Positions 30,176-40,336 of a stretch of DNA of 64,000 nucleotides are shown in pieces (positions within the stretch are counted from its first letter, which is position 1; every line of letters starts with the position of its first letter). This DNA comes from Leishmania martiniquensis (Eukaryota; Euglenozoa; Kinetoplastea; Trypanosomatida; Trypanosomatidae): contig NC_090151.1 in the NCBI RefSeq assembly GCF_017916325.1, forward strand, positions 129,001 through 193,000, in the 5' to 3' direction. The notes beneath the pieces were generated by a model. It saw only the letters and a list, made by a program, of their open reading frames with translations. It ran no database searches and had not been told where the DNA came from. Made by a program: the position numbers and the translations under genes.

Positions 30176-33100
30176 CTAGGATCGACTGATCTGTAGGCCG
30201 GACGCCGACACGCTCATCTCCACGAAACGGGCATTAGCGTTCGGCGGGTTCGCCGTCAGCAGCTCGCGGATCCGGTGAGCGCACGCCTTGTCCTTTGCGC
30301 ACATGTACATGTAGCCGCCACCGCCAGCACCAGGCAGCGTCAGACCCCACACGTACGGCTCCACAACGTCCACAATCGACTGCACCGCAGCATTGCTCAC
30401 CCCATCGTCAAGTCGCTTCTTCTGCTCCCACGACCGCTGCACAAGCCGCGCGTAGCCCTTGTAGTTGCCCATCGTGATAGCGTCGTACATCGCGGCAGTC
30501 GTGGGCCCGCCCATCTCATGCAGCAGCTGCAGCGTCGCCGCGCTGTTCAGAAAGACCTTCTGCACCACCTCTGCCAAAATGTCCTTTGCCCTTCGAGTGA
30601 TGCCTGTGTAGTAGAGGAGGTGGCACGGGGCGAACTTTGGGTTGGTAAACACGCTGTCCGGCATCCACCGCACCGTGGGCAGGCACGGCAGCCCAGGCAC
30701 GCACTGAACCAGCTTCAGGCCCTCGAACAGGCCGCCGTACTGGTCCTGCCACCCGCCGCCAGCAGTCAGCATCTGCTCAATCAGCAGCACGCGGCGGCAC
30801 ACATCGTGCTTGTCCCATGGCAGCTTGCAGAACTCTGCCAGTGACCACAGTACCGTGCCGGCAACGATGGAGCTCGTGCCCAGCCCGGATCCGGTTGGGA
30901 TCGCCACAAACAGCGAGATCTCCAGCCCGTGGCCGCCGAACCGCGCAGCCAGCTGCTCCTGCAGCGTCGTGTACTCCGTCGTGCACAGCTCGGGCAAGAA
31001 CCCACACAGCGCAAGTGCAGCCTTCGGGATCGAAAAGGGGTTCTGTATCGCTGCGTACGTGCGGATGTCGTCGAAGCTCGAGATGTTCGCCTGCTCACCG
31101 GAGTCGATCGAGCGCATGACAATGGTCGGGTCCTGGCGTACGCGCACGTACACCTGCACCGGTGGCTGCCCGTTGAGCTCCACGGCAACGTTGATCACGC
31201 TCCCGCCGTTCAGAAGCGTGTACGGCGGCGTATCCGTCCATGCCCCGGCCACGTCGATACGGACGGGGCAGCGGCCCCAGATGACTTGGTCAAGGTGCAC
31301 GCCAAGCTCCGGGCTCTGGCGGTCATCGGGAAAAGAGCTGACAATGGCGGCGCGCAGTGCCGCAAAGGCGGCGGCATCGTGCCGAGTCGCCAGCAGGCGC
31401 GCCTCCTCCACGCTCGCCGCATGCAAAAGCGCAAGGCGCCGCGCCTGTTCCTCCGCAGGCAGAGCCGGTTGCGCACCATCTATCGCCTCCAGCGCAAGCT
31501 GCATCACGCGGCTCACAAACATGTGGTAGTGCGCCGCCACGATGCGGCCAGGCGCAGAGCACAGCGGCGCACCCCGGCCGCGACCGTGCAGGAGGCGCTC
31601 TTCTACGAAGATGTGCGCCCAGCTCCCTGCCATGGAGTCAGTGCCGCTCGCAAACACCTCCATCGGGTCAGGGCACCGCGGCTTCGATACTGCTTTGCCA
31701 GCCACATCCACCTCTTCCCATCCCTCCGTCAGCCCGCTGCGCCGCGGCAGCGCCACGCCAAGCTCCACGACGCGGTGCGCAACGCGGTTAAGATCCAGCA
31801 GAAAGAACTGCTGCTGCAGCAGTGCAATCATCGCGCCAGAGAGCCCAGACGGCAGCGCAGGCGTGCCCGTCGGCGCGCTCCGCACAGACAGCGCTGAGAC
31901 GCACAGGTCCTGTGGCATGGGGTCAGCAGCCACAAGCGCAAACAACAGCGTCAGCATCCGTCGCTCGTAGTACTCGCTGTTGCGCAGTATCGCAGGCACG
32001 TCTGCCAGCCGCAGCAGGTCCATCGCAGACACGCGTGGCTGCGTCCGCCACACAGCCTGCCCAGCAGCGAGTCGCACAGCGTCCACAGCAGCGCCGCCGC
32101 CAGCTGCGGCCTCCAGAGGCAGCGTCGCGACGTATAGGTAGTCGCCAAGCTGCCTCTCCGTCGCGCACACCGGGAACAGCGCAGCCTCGTAGATATCCAG
32201 CGGCCCCGCAGCGCCGTCGTCCGCAGCCAGTGCAGCAGGATACAGCTCTGCCACGCTGAGCCCGCGGCTCGACAGCCAGTCGAGCAGGGGCATCCCCATG
32301 TACATCGTCGAGCCGCTGCGCACATCGCCGCAGAACGCGTCGTCGATGTGGTACGGCCGCGCAGCCTGCGGCCCTACAACGCCACCGCCACTGCAGCAGC
32401 AGCCGAGCGCAGCGGGCAGCACAGGCACAACGCTGACGCACACGCCGAGGGGCAGCGCAAGCACCCAGTCGTTGCGCGGAATCCCCGTCAGCAAGTGCTG
32501 ACCTTGCAGCGCCCACCGCGCGCCCACCCAGCTGCTCTCCGCCCACAGCTGCCGTACAGGCGGCAGCGACGCTCCCGCTGACGCACCAGCAGCAGCAGAC
32601 CCGTCCAGCGGCGCGAGAATGACCGAGTTGTGTACAATTACCGACGATGGGGTCGCAAGCAGCGGCATTGCGTCGCCCCTAGCGAAGTCCAGCCTCTCCG
32701 TCGCCCCGCTACCGCGCGCACCCGCAGCACCACCGGGCAGCCGCGCCTCCCCGTCACAATAGCGCGAAGGTGCAAGCACCCCATCGAACGGCGTGCTCCA
32801 CGACCACGACGGTCTCAGCGACTCGCAGCTCTGCAGCGTCTCCGTCGACGAGATCAGCTCCCGGCTTGTTCCGTAGTGCAGGAACGCAGCGTCGCGCAGC
32901 TCCACAACGCTCGCCTTCAGTCCCGCCACCTCCGGGTCGACCCGCGACGCGTTGCGGCCCAGCGCAGGGCCGAACTCCGAGTACAAATCGTACGCGTTGT
33001 GTACTACCGTGCAGCGGCGCTCGCTGCCGCTCACGTCGTCCGCATACAGCGCACTCCCAATGCACTTGCGCGCCAAGACCTCCACTGCACGGTCACTCAG

Positions 33101-33829
33101 CATCCACATGCCTACATCCAGAAGAAAAGAGTGACGACCCTCTGCCGCGCGCTTCCGGACCTCCGCCAGCGACGGCTTCTGCAGCATGTAGTCGAGGTCA
33201 AACGGCCTCTCACGTGTCATGAAAAATACGCCGTGGCTCTGCAAGAGGGGCGCGTCCGTGGAAATGCCAAAGCACAGCACGTCACTGTCGGCGAACTTCG
33301 AAAGAGCCGGCAGTGGACCTCTGCGGCACACACAAATGTCACCGCACGCAATCAGTGTGCGCAGGTTGGCCGGCGCTGTCGTGATGATATCCCGGTACAT
33401 CGGCACCTGCGTCGACAGCAGCGTGCGTGACAGCTGGCTGCCACGGTGCCACCGACACGGAGGCAGTGGCAGCAGCGCCTTGCTCATCGTCGCGTACGCA
33501 AGCAGGCGGCGGCTCAGGCCGCCAGCGTGCACAACCACCCGGCCATCGTTGTCCGAGAGTCGCAGCCACGACAGGAACGACTTCTTCGCAGATGCGGATG
33601 CGTGGCGCTGCTCCTCTGCATAGCATTCGTGCAACAGATGCACTGTGCCGCCGCCAGAGCCCAGTGGCCGGCCCTCCGGGTCGCACCCGCAGAACAGCCC
33701 GGGTACCACGACGTCACCTCCGGCGCCGCGCTCCTCTACATGGAACGCAGCCGCGTCTGCCAGCATCTTCTTCACTCCCTTGTATTCCGCCAGGCTGGCG
33801 GGGAGGCTTAAAAGAAAGCTCACGTTCAT
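30176..33829 (-). CDS. FKP: Bifunctional L-fucokinase / GDP-fucose pyrophosphorylase
   Basis: The 1,217-aa protein combines two activities of the fucose salvage route: fucose to fucose-1-phosphate (GHMP kinase) and fucose-1-phosphate plus GTP to GDP-fucose. The N-terminal nucleotidyltransferase half has the signature PLGSGGGTVHLL (residues 55-66). The C-terminal GHMP kinase domain has RIDVAGAWTDTPPY (about 855-870), the ATP loop PTGSGLGTSSIVAGT (about 972-987) and the late motif LPGAGGGGYMYMC (about 1160-1175). Length and domain order match plant FKGP, Bacteroides Fkp and the L. major FKP40/AFKP80 proteins. In L. major, as I recall, two near-identical paralogs flank this locus and one also activates D-arabinose; only one copy is present here. 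The first ATG gives MNVSFLLSLPASLAEYKG. Sugar specificity (fucose versus arabinose) cannot be read from the sequence alone. Confidence 0.95.
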   Translation of the reverse strand: MNVSFLLSLPASLAEYKGVKKMLADAAAFHVEERGAGGDVVVPGLFCGCDPEGRPLGSGGGTVHLLHECYAEEQRHASASAKKSFLSWLRLSDNDGRVVVHAGGLSRRLLAYATMSKALLPLPPCRWHRGSQLSRTLLSTQVPMYRDIITTAPANLRTLIACGDICVCRRGPLPALSKFADSDVLCFGISTDAPLLQSHGVFFMTRERPFDLDYMLQKPSLAEVRKRAAEGRHSFLLDVGMWMLSDRAVEVLARKCIGSALYADDVSGSERRCTVVHNAYDLYSEFGPALGRNASRVDPEVAGLKASVVELRDAAFLHYGTSRELISSTETLQSCESLRPSWSWSTPFDGVLAPSRYCDGEARLPGGAAGARGSGATERLDFARGDAMPLLATPSSVIVHNSVILAPLDGSAAAGASAGASLPPVRQLWAESSWVGARWALQGQHLLTGIPRNDWVLALPLGVCVSVVPVLPAALGCCCSGGGVVGPQAARPYHIDDAFCGDVRSGSTMYMGMPLLDWLSSRGLSVAELYPAALAADDGAAGPLDIYEAALFPVCATERQLGDYLYVATLPLEAAAGGGAAVDAVRLAAGQAVWRTQPRVSAMDLLRLADVPAILRNSEYYERRMLTLLFALVAADPMPQDLCVSALSVRSAPTGTPALPSGLSGAMIALLQQQFFLLDLNRVAHRVVELGVALPRRSGLTEGWEEVDVAGKAVSKPRCPDPMEVFASGTDSMAGSWAHIFVEERLLHGRGRGAPLCSAPGRIVAAHYHMFVSRVMQLALEAIDGAQPALPAEEQARRLALLHAASVEEARLLATRHDAAAFAALRAAIVSSFPDDRQSPELGVHLDQVIWGRCPVRIDVAGAWTDTPPYTLLNGGSVINVAVELNGQPPVQVYVRVRQDPTIVMRSIDSGEQANISSFDDIRTYAAIQNPFSIPKAALALCGFLPELCTTEYTTLQEQLAARFGGHGLEISLFVAIPTGSGLGTSSIVAGTVLWSLAEFCKLPWDKHDVCRRVLLIEQMLTAGGGWQDQYGGLFEGLKLVQCVPGLPCLPTVRWMPDSVFTNPKFAPCHLLYYTGITRRAKDILAEVVQKVFLNSAATLQLLHEMGGPTTAAMYDAITMGNYKGYARLVQRSWEQKKRLDDGVSNAAVQSIVDVVEPYVWGLTLPGAGGGGYMYMCAKDKACAHRIRELLTANPPNANARFVEMSVSASGLQISRS

Positions 33830-34317
33830 CTTCGCTCACACGCCCGGGCGGGTAACGATCTTCTTGCCTTTTTCAAATAGTGCTCGACTGCGTCTCCGCG
33901 CCCTGTGATGTAGGCCTGTCGACAGATCCGCCACTGACTGTGTGAGCGTGCCCCTTGTGTAGTCGCCTCCTTGGTGGAACGAGATCACAAGCAAAAAAAA
34001 TCAGAAAAAAACAATTCAGTCGTAGATATGAAAGTGGCTCAGCGCCGCGAAAAAAAAAGCGTCTCTTCGAGAGCGGCGCCGAATGAATCAGCAGGAGAGA
34101 CGGAAAGACAGGCAGAGAGAAAGAGAGAGTCACAGTTCATTGCTCGCAGTTGAGCTCGTCAGCGTACCCGTCTTCGAGCACCCCACTTCCCCATTATGCC
34201 TGTACGTTTCATGCGCTCGAACACACAGGGCACTAAAAAGAGAAAAAATCCCCCTTGCACCATCACCATAGAGGATCCCCTTTCCTGTACCCTCACAAAT
34301 TTCGCCGAACACTCGGA

Positions 34318-34662
34318 CACGCTCCTCAGCCAAACCGCCCGCCCGCCCCTTCACAAGCGCGCTGCGCCATCGGCGCCACGCGGATCCGGGTGGACGGCGC
34401 GCCTAGAGATTCAGGCATGAAGGGGGGGTCCACCCGCACGCCGCGTGTGCTCCGGGACAAGGTCGGCTGGCGCCCTCGGAGACCCGCTCTGCGCTTTGCC
34501 GGCATGCTGTGCTTCGCCCACCGTCCCCTCCAGCTGCGGCGCCACCCCCGCACGCCCACGTGGCCACGGGCACGCCCGTAGCGACCCCACACACACAGAC
34601 GCACCGCGACAGGCCGAGCGCCGCCACGGCCCAGCGGCAGCAGGAGGCGCCCGCCCTCACCC
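34318..34662. mobile_element. Family B repeat, truncated copy
   Basis: This copy matches 44476-44820 and the internal part of 981-1473. It lacks the roughly 80 bp that precede this point in the other copies (981-1070 and 44394-44475), because the duplication breakpoint falls inside the element. Confidence 0.65.
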
Positions 34663-35180
34663 GGGCCCGCGCGCCCTCCGCGCGACACTTCTCTCGAGTT
34701 GACGAATGCAGACGGACGCGCGGCGCGGCCCGACGCCGCCCCTCACGCGCATGGGCGTGTGCGGTCCGCCGGCGTGGAGCGCTACTCCGTGTGCGCAGCA
34801 GGAAAAGCGCGGCAGAGGAAGAGAGAGGCGTGGAGCAGAGGCGTGTCATGAGGATGGCAGTCCGCAGTGGCAGGCACCGCTACGACAGATGGAGGCGCCA
34901 GGCGCAACATTGGAGGCGCACGGATAAGAGCAGCCCTCTTTCCGCGCCGGCCGTGCACCTCGCGGCTCGGAGAGATCGAGGCGCTCGTAGCACGCGGGGA
35001 AGGCCGCAAAGCGCGGCCACATCCCGTGAGGCGGTAGAGGGGCACAGCCCCGGGGGGACCACGGACTCGCGCCGGCGTCACCTCGCGCGAGTGCCACGCG
35101 CGCCTTTGTTTTCCGCTGCTTCCGAGTCCATGTATGCAAACGCATCGGAGCACCCGAGGAACAAATAGGGGGGAGTGGAA

Positions 35181-35234
35181 GAAACGATTGGGCGACGCCG
35201 GAAGAATGAAACGATTGGGCGGCGCCGGAAGAAG
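35181..35234. repeat. 27-bp tandem duplication
   Basis: There are two head-to-tail units starting GAAACGATTGGGCG and ending CGCCGGAAGAA, differing at one internal A/G and at the last base. They lie in the presumed lipase 3' UTR and recur at 45339-45392. Confidence 0.85.
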
Positions 35235-35577
35235 GAAGAGAGGCTGCGCATGGACAGCGCGGACCACATCCAGTCGCACCGCCAGCGAACCTCTCACTCA
35301 ATGAAGAAAAGCGAAGAAAAGAGTTCAGGGAGAGAAAAAAAGACGCGGGGTGCACTGAGCGCGCCTATGCAAATCTGACTCTCACAAATGGAAGAGCGAA
35401 CACCAGCGGCAGGCGAGTGAAGTAAGCGGCAAGACACGCAGAGACCACCTCAGAAAAGCGTCTCCTCTGTCGCCGCCACACTCGCGCGAGAGCGCTGGCG
35501 AGCAGCATCCGTGCGTGGAGGGAGAGGAGGGGGAGAGGAGAGGAAAGCAAAGAAGCGGGGAGGAGAGGGGAGGTGCC

Positions 35578-36477
35578 TCATTCGCACTTGACGGTGTCTC
35601 CCAAATAGTTCATGTGGTCTTCGGTCCACCCTGAGACCATGTCGATGCTGCATTCCGAGTCCTCCAAGCCCGGCGAGTCCATGCACATCACAACACTGTC
35701 GTTCGAGCGCGTGCGGTAGAACACCTCGGAAGTGGTGTGCATGTAGCCAAACCAGAGCGAAGGAATGCGCACCACCGGGTCGCGCCCATGGGTGATGCGG
35801 TACTTGGCCCCCTTCGCCAGCAACGCATCCACCCACCTTGAAAAGGCACTGTTGCCCACTCGCGGCGCGCCAAACGTGTACAGAGACACCGGCTTGTAGC
35901 GAGGGGAGCCCCCGAGGTTGTTGAGCTGCACCTGCAGGTCAGCAGCAGCCAGCACCGCGAGGGCCCCACCGAGCGAGTGCCCAGTGACGAGGACCTCGTA
36001 CGTGGGGTTCGCTCGGATCAGCTGCAGCAGAGCGCTTCTTGTCTTGTCACGCAGGGAAGCGAAGGCATGGGAGAAGTCCAGGTTCACACTGCACCGCCTG
36101 CCGCAGATGTATCGCAGCTCATAGCTCACTATCGTGTCGCTGAACTCACGCAAGAATTTCTCAATGTCGTTGGCACCGCGGAAGGCGACCACGATCTGCT
36201 TGTTCGCGTGATCCAGTCCCATAAAGCCGCTGGTGTCCATTTCATAGTCGTACATGATCGTCGTTACGCGAAAGTTGCTCACGTTACGGCACGCAGGACC
36301 GCACGTCCACGAGCTGATGAGTCGTGTCTTGCAGTAGGACGCACGGGAGAAGAAGTGGGCCCGCCACGCCTCATCGAAGCTGTACGGCTTTTGCGCCACA
36401 GCCAATGACGCGAGCAGCGCACAGAGCACGACGCAGGCGCCGCATACAGTGCGGAGCGCGGGCGGCAGTCGGTACAT
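35578..36477 (-). CDS. Secreted class 3 lipase, copy 1
   Basis: The 299-aa alpha/beta hydrolase of the fungal (class 3) lipase family would hydrolyse acylglycerol esters. A signal peptide is evident (hydrophobic core CGACVVLCALLASLAVA, about residues 12-28, then AQKPY). The oxyanion region is VVAFRGAND (96-104). The nucleophile elbow is VTGHSLGGALA with Ser168. The acid is Asp233 in HGRDPVVRIP and the base is His288 in EDHMNYLGD. TFGAPRVGN (201-209) is another family hallmark. Several Cys pairs fit an extracellular fold. It lies within a duplicated segment, so an identical copy exists at 45736-46635. Its FKP neighbour is not functionally related. Confidence 0.95.
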   Translation of the reverse strand: MYRLPPALRTVCGACVVLCALLASLAVAQKPYSFDEAWRAHFFSRASYCKTRLISSWTCGPACRNVSNFRVTTIMYDYEMDTSGFMGLDHANKQIVVAFRGANDIEKFLREFSDTIVSYELRYICGRRCSVNLDFSHAFASLRDKTRSALLQLIRANPTYEVLVTGHSLGGALAVLAAADLQVQLNNLGGSPRYKPVSLYTFGAPRVGNSAFSRWVDALLAKGAKYRITHGRDPVVRIPSLWFGYMHTTSEVFYRTRSNDSVVMCMDSPGLEDSECSIDMVSGWTEDHMNYLGDTVKCE

Positions 36478-37934
36478 CAGGCCTGGTGGGAGCGTGGGGG
36501 CGGCAGTGGGAGCGCGTGTGCAAATACACAGAGATGTCGTCGCGAGCGGGTGCCGATGGTGAGGTGAATGAGAGGTGAATGAGGGGCTGCGTGCAGGTCA
36601 CCTGGCGGAATGCGCATGTGCGGAGTGTCGCAGGAAAAGAGAGCGGGTGAGGAAAGAAGGCGTAGAGGCGCACACAAGGAGCGCGGTGCATTCGTTGAGT
36701 AGAGGCGGGCGAGCCTCCGCGCAGGGCAGCGAGAGAGACACGTAAACGCAAGGAAGTGCAGCGAAGCGAAAAGGGAGGCACCACGCAGGAGCGATGGTGA
36801 GCGTTGGGGCGTGCTGTTTCGCTATTACCTAGACGGGCTCGTTTATTCCTGTTTGCCCTCAAGTCGACAGTTAGACAAAAGCAGAAGAATAAGCGCGCGT
36901 GCTCGTGTTCATGGGAGTCGGTGAGAAGGTGAACGAATCCAGCAAGAGAGTTCGGCGAACAAGCAACGGCAAGCTCCACATTTCTGAAGATGCATAGCAT
37001 CAGACGCGCATCCACGCTTACGCTGTGATGAGAAGCACGCACAGCGAAAACAAAAAAAAAACGGTCATCTATTCGTGCAAGTTTGGGTTTAGGGTCGGCA
37101 TTGGGGGGGAAGGGGGGAGGGGGGCAAAGGTCTGTCAGTGGGAGTACCAAAGAGGAGAGGAGAGGGCGCATCTCGCCTGTCTCAACAGAGAGCGATAGGA
37201 AACAACGGAGGCAAGAGTCGGCGCCGACAGCTGAAGGCGGGGAGGAGCGAAGCGTCAGAAGAAATGGTCCGCGCCGGCTCCGGTGAGAGGGGGGGCGGAG
37301 CCGACGACGGTGCCGCTTGGAAAGGACGAGAATAGGCAACCAAATCTACTTCACTGCACGTCTGAAGGCGAAATCGGGAGACGTGAGACGACGCTGTCGC
37401 GCACAGCTCATCAAAAGCACGCGAGCAATCAGCAGTCCTCAGCGCGATCCAGCGAATGTGCAAAGGTCACGAAGAGGGCGAAAGGAAGTGGTGCAGACAT
37501 GACGGCGGCAGGCGGTCGCGTAGATGCGGGAGCGGAGGGGAGAGGCGTCCGGTCGAGCGGCAAAGAGGGCAAGTCTCAGAGGCAGAGAAATCGAGCTTGA
37601 AAATGTGCTTATGTGGCTCCTGTGGTAGAGGTGGCTGCTATCAACGTTTCCTTGATGTGTGCCCGTGTGTGTGTGTGTATGTGTGTGTTGGGGGAAGAGG
37701 GGAATAGAAGGGCCATGTGTGGGGATCGCCCACTCGCGCATCATTCAATATGCAGATGTCTTCCTGCACACGCGGGCGCGATCCGTGGCATCGAGCTGCT
37801 GCCCGAGTTCCCTCTTGCCCCCCTCCCCTCACACATCGCCACGTTCAACCATTGCGAGAGCCTCCAACGACACAAATAGAAAAAAAAGAGCTCCACACAA
37901 CGCCACACGCGTTCCCTTGCGCTGAGCGCCCGGC
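36478..37934. other. Intergenic spacer
   Basis: There is no gene. The first 268 bp belong to the duplication (ending at 36745). A TG microsatellite occurs at 37665-37689, and plus-strand purine tracts at about 37100-37200 are presumably polypyrimidine tracts in the sense. Confidence 0.6.
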
Positions 37935-38705
37935 TCACGCCGTGAGAAAGAGCAGCAACAACAGCAGCAGCAGCACAGTCGCCGCCCCAAAGTCTGTTGG
38001 TAAGGCAGTGCTCTGCGCATCGTGAAAGGCCTCCTTTGCTGCATACATGGTTGCTGCCTCCGAGACGAACCCCGGCACCACCGATGCCCGGCCACCGGCG
38101 GCGTCACTCTCACGGGCACTCAGGCAGCTGTACTTGGCGTGCAGGATGTGGCTGGAGAAGGCGATAGTGGCGTGCACGAGCTGTGGCGCTGCAGCTGCGA
38201 GAAAGAGCCAGAGGGGCAAGAGCAAAATCTGCGAGGTGAGTAGTCCACACCGCCACGCGATGATCTCCACCGGCGCCTTCTTGGCCTGCATGATGAGCAG
38301 CCAGCGGTACTGCAGCCCACTCTTCTGGCCCAGCTCCTCCAGCATCGGCTTGAGCACCTCGACGCGGGTCGGGTACTGGCAAAAGATGGAACAGTAGTGC
38401 ACTATCGTCAGTGTGTAGAGTGGGGTGATAGAAAGAGCCTCGATGAGCGAGAAGTGCCGTGCGTGCATCTCGTCGAAGCGAGTTGGAATGCCTTTAATGA
38501 AGGCGTTGTGGCCCGTCAGCGTGTTCGCAAGAAACTCGCCGCCCTTTCGAGGGTACCAGTCAGCTATCTGCTTGGGGAGCGCCCACCCACTATGGTTGCT
38601 GCTGCTCGCCCTGCCAGAGGTGGAGAAAAAAGACTGCCAAGGGGCCAGTGCTGCCCTTCTGCACCGCAGCGCCGGCGGCAGCTGCACTACGCTGTACCGC
38701 CACAT
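37935..38705 (-). CDS. Unknown membrane protein with C-terminal leucine-rich anchor, 256 aa
   Basis: ATG 38705 is chosen (MWRYSVVQLPPALRCRRAAL), which gives an Arg-containing presequence-like start; the 189 upstream in-frame codons are low complexity. A conserved-looking core follows: IADWYPRKGGEFLANTL and HARHFSLIEALSITPLYTL. Hydrophobic helices occur at about 145-170 (GLLTSQILLLPLWLFLAAAA) and at the extreme C-terminus, where nine consecutive leucines end in FLTA. The poly-Leu is encoded by a CAG/CAA-type run (37951-37976 on the plus strand). Mitochondrial targeting and tail anchoring are inferred. The family is not recognised. Confidence 0.75.
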   Translation of the reverse strand: MWRYSVVQLPPALRCRRAALAPWQSFFSTSGRASSSNHSGWALPKQIADWYPRKGGEFLANTLTGHNAFIKGIPTRFDEMHARHFSLIEALSITPLYTLTIVHYCSIFCQYPTRVEVLKPMLEELGQKSGLQYRWLLIMQAKKAPVEIIAWRCGLLTSQILLLPLWLFLAAAAPQLVHATIAFSSHILHAKYSCLSARESDAAGGRASVVPGFVSEAATMYAAKEAFHDAQSTALPTDFGAATVLLLLLLLLFLTA

Positions 38706-39856
38706 CGCAGCACTGCCCTTCGTGAGGAGGCGGCGGCCACGGTGGCTTAGACCAGACGCGTATATTGACGGAGACGGTGTTGGGAAAGGGGAGAGGCTGG
38801 CCGCCCTCCTAACCTCAAAGACGCCTGTAGAGGTGGTCGTGCCTTGTGTCCTCTTGTAATTGCTGAATGCCTGCCCCCTAGCGGATTCGTATGCGGCACC
38901 CCCATGCACGCTGGGGAGGAGGGAGGGGGATGTACGGATGCCAGCAGGTGGCAATGCCAAAGGGAGACAGCAGTGGCGGACTTCGTTGAGGTGATGAAGG
39001 CAACACCCTCCGCAGAAACACGTGCGTGAGAGCACACACACACAAGCTGTGTCAAGATAGCAAAAAAGGGAGGCACGCAGCCGGGCCCGACCGCACACCT
39101 GCGCTCCAACTCTGTGTCGAATGGGTATCGCAAGAGCACGAGCGCGAATGATGAAAGTGTCGAAGGACGTGGAGGAGTGGGGGAGGGAGGGACAACACGT
39201 GCATGGGGTGGCATTTCTACAGGAAACGCAAGACGCGCATGCACCGAGCGCGCCGACCCCTTCCTCCGACACGCGTTTCGTTGCCTGCCGGGCTCAGGAG
39301 AGGTACGAGGAGCGGCTCGCTGATTACCACTTTCAGGGGGCACTTAATGCCATCGCTACGCGTGCGTTTGGTGGCGCCGCTGCTCTGCCTTCCTCTTTTT
39401 TTTAGTCATAACGGGGCCGGTTGGTGGGAAAAGCTACGGAGAGGGCTCACTGGGCGCACCGCATACACCACGTCCGCTCACAGCGGAGTGGAGAGCATTG
39501 GGATGTCTGAGGTGCGCCTGCACGGGCGGAGAGCGATCCCCCGAAAGAAAAAACTAAGCGAAAAGAAAATCAGCTATGCTCCAGTCGGAGGGATGAGCTA
39601 CGAACAACACCTGTCGTCGGCATGCATAGGCACACGTACTACCTGAGTCTGCACCCCGAGCCCGATGCCACCGCCACTTCCCCCCTCCATCCTCCCTCAA
39701 CGGTCTCTTCCGTGCCTGTCCACACGAGGGGACAGAGCGAGAAATAGTTGAGGAAGGAAAGAGGAGCGAGACGGCAGCTCGGCGGTCGCCAGATGTCACT
39801 CAGCACATCTACTCACCTGCACACCAAGTGACACGGTCTCACCAACGTTCAAGCGC
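38706..39856. other. Intergenic spacer
   Basis: This is about 1.15 kb between the 256-aa gene and the eL21 gene. I see no gene or notable repeat. Confidence 0.55.
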
Positions 39857-40336
39857 TTAGTATGGCAGCATCGCCTCGTAGTCCGCCACGCGACGGGCTA
39901 GCGCCTCCACGTTCTTGGGGCGAACAATACCGCCCTGGCGGGTGCTCTTCTTCAGCGGCGGCAGCGCCTTGCCGGCCTTCTTGGCGGCGAGGAAGGCCTG
40001 GAACTGGTGCTCCTTCACCTTGAACGCCTCCTGGCAGCGAGACTTGCGGACGTGCTCGAAGCGGACGCAGATGCGCTTGCGCAGGGTGCGTGTGCGGACC
40101 GGCTTGTTGATGATGACGCCGACGCCGCGGGGTGTCACGTTCCACACAATACCGGTGCGGCCATGGTAGTACTTGTGCGGCATGCCCTCACGCACTGCAG
40201 AGTCAGCAACGACATCGACGTAGTCGCCGACCTTCACGTTCGTCAGGATTGTCGACACGGACGGAGCGCCGTGCTTGCGGAACTTCTTGGCGAAGAGGTG
40301 GCGGGTGCCGGACTTGTAGCCGTACGAGTGGACCAT
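39857..40336 (-). CDS. RPL21: 60S ribosomal protein L21 (eL21)
   Basis: The 159-aa basic protein begins MVHSYGYKSGTRHLFAKKFR and continues with the family hallmarks KVGDYVDVVADSAVREGMPH, YYHGRTGIVWNVTPRGVGV and VNK-like IINKPVRTRTLRKRICVR. The usual C-terminal region has KSRCQEAF followed by a basic tail. Length matches eukaryotic eL21 (about 160 aa). It is a structural component of the large ribosomal subunit. The ATG at 40336 is preceded in the sense by an AG at 40388-40389 and a strong polypyrimidine tract, giving a predicted 5' UTR of about 50 nt. Confidence 0.97.
   Translation of the reverse strand: MVHSYGYKSGTRHLFAKKFRKHGAPSVSTILTNVKVGDYVDVVADSAVREGMPHKYYHGRTGIVWNVTPRGVGVIINKPVRTRTLRKRICVRFEHVRKSRCQEAFKVKEHQFQAFLAAKKAGKALPPLKKSTRQGGIVRPKNVEALARRVADYEAMLPY

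Larger units (their letters stand above)
33830..35577. other. Spacer between FKP and lipase copy 1
   Basis: There is no credible gene. From 34318 rightward it belongs to the 2,428-bp duplication. It contains the truncated family B repeat (34318-34662) and a 27-bp tandem duplication (35181-35234). Frames of up to 219 codons here recur unchanged in the second copy, but they are overlapping Arg/Ala/Pro-rich frames on both strands and look non-coding. Confidence 0.6.
34318..36745. repeat. 2,428-bp direct duplication, copy 1
   Basis: The segment recurs at 44476-46903 with a constant offset of 10,158 bp. All frames in the two copies translate identically, including UTR-located ones. It spans a truncated family B repeat, the lipase 3' UTR, the complete lipase gene and about 270 bp upstream of its ATG. 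Left flanks diverge at 34317/44475 and right flanks at 36746/46904. Confidence 0.95.

Noticed and set aside
34509..35168. 219-codon frame present unchanged in both duplicated segments (also 44667-45326)
   Set aside because: It is conserved only because the DNA is duplicated. It is on the opposite strand to all genes, partly inside a repeat element, and Arg/Ala/Pro-rich.
36371..37339. 322-codon minus-strand frame overlapping lipase copy 1 upstream region
   Set aside because: It does not persist in copy 2, where it breaks after the duplication boundary, and it overlaps the lipase N-terminus in a different frame.
38706..39272. N-terminal 189-codon extension of the 256-aa protein
   Set aside because: The extension is Cys/Ser/Pro low complexity, while the internal ATG at 38705 opens a mitochondrial-type presequence. 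It is likely UTR.
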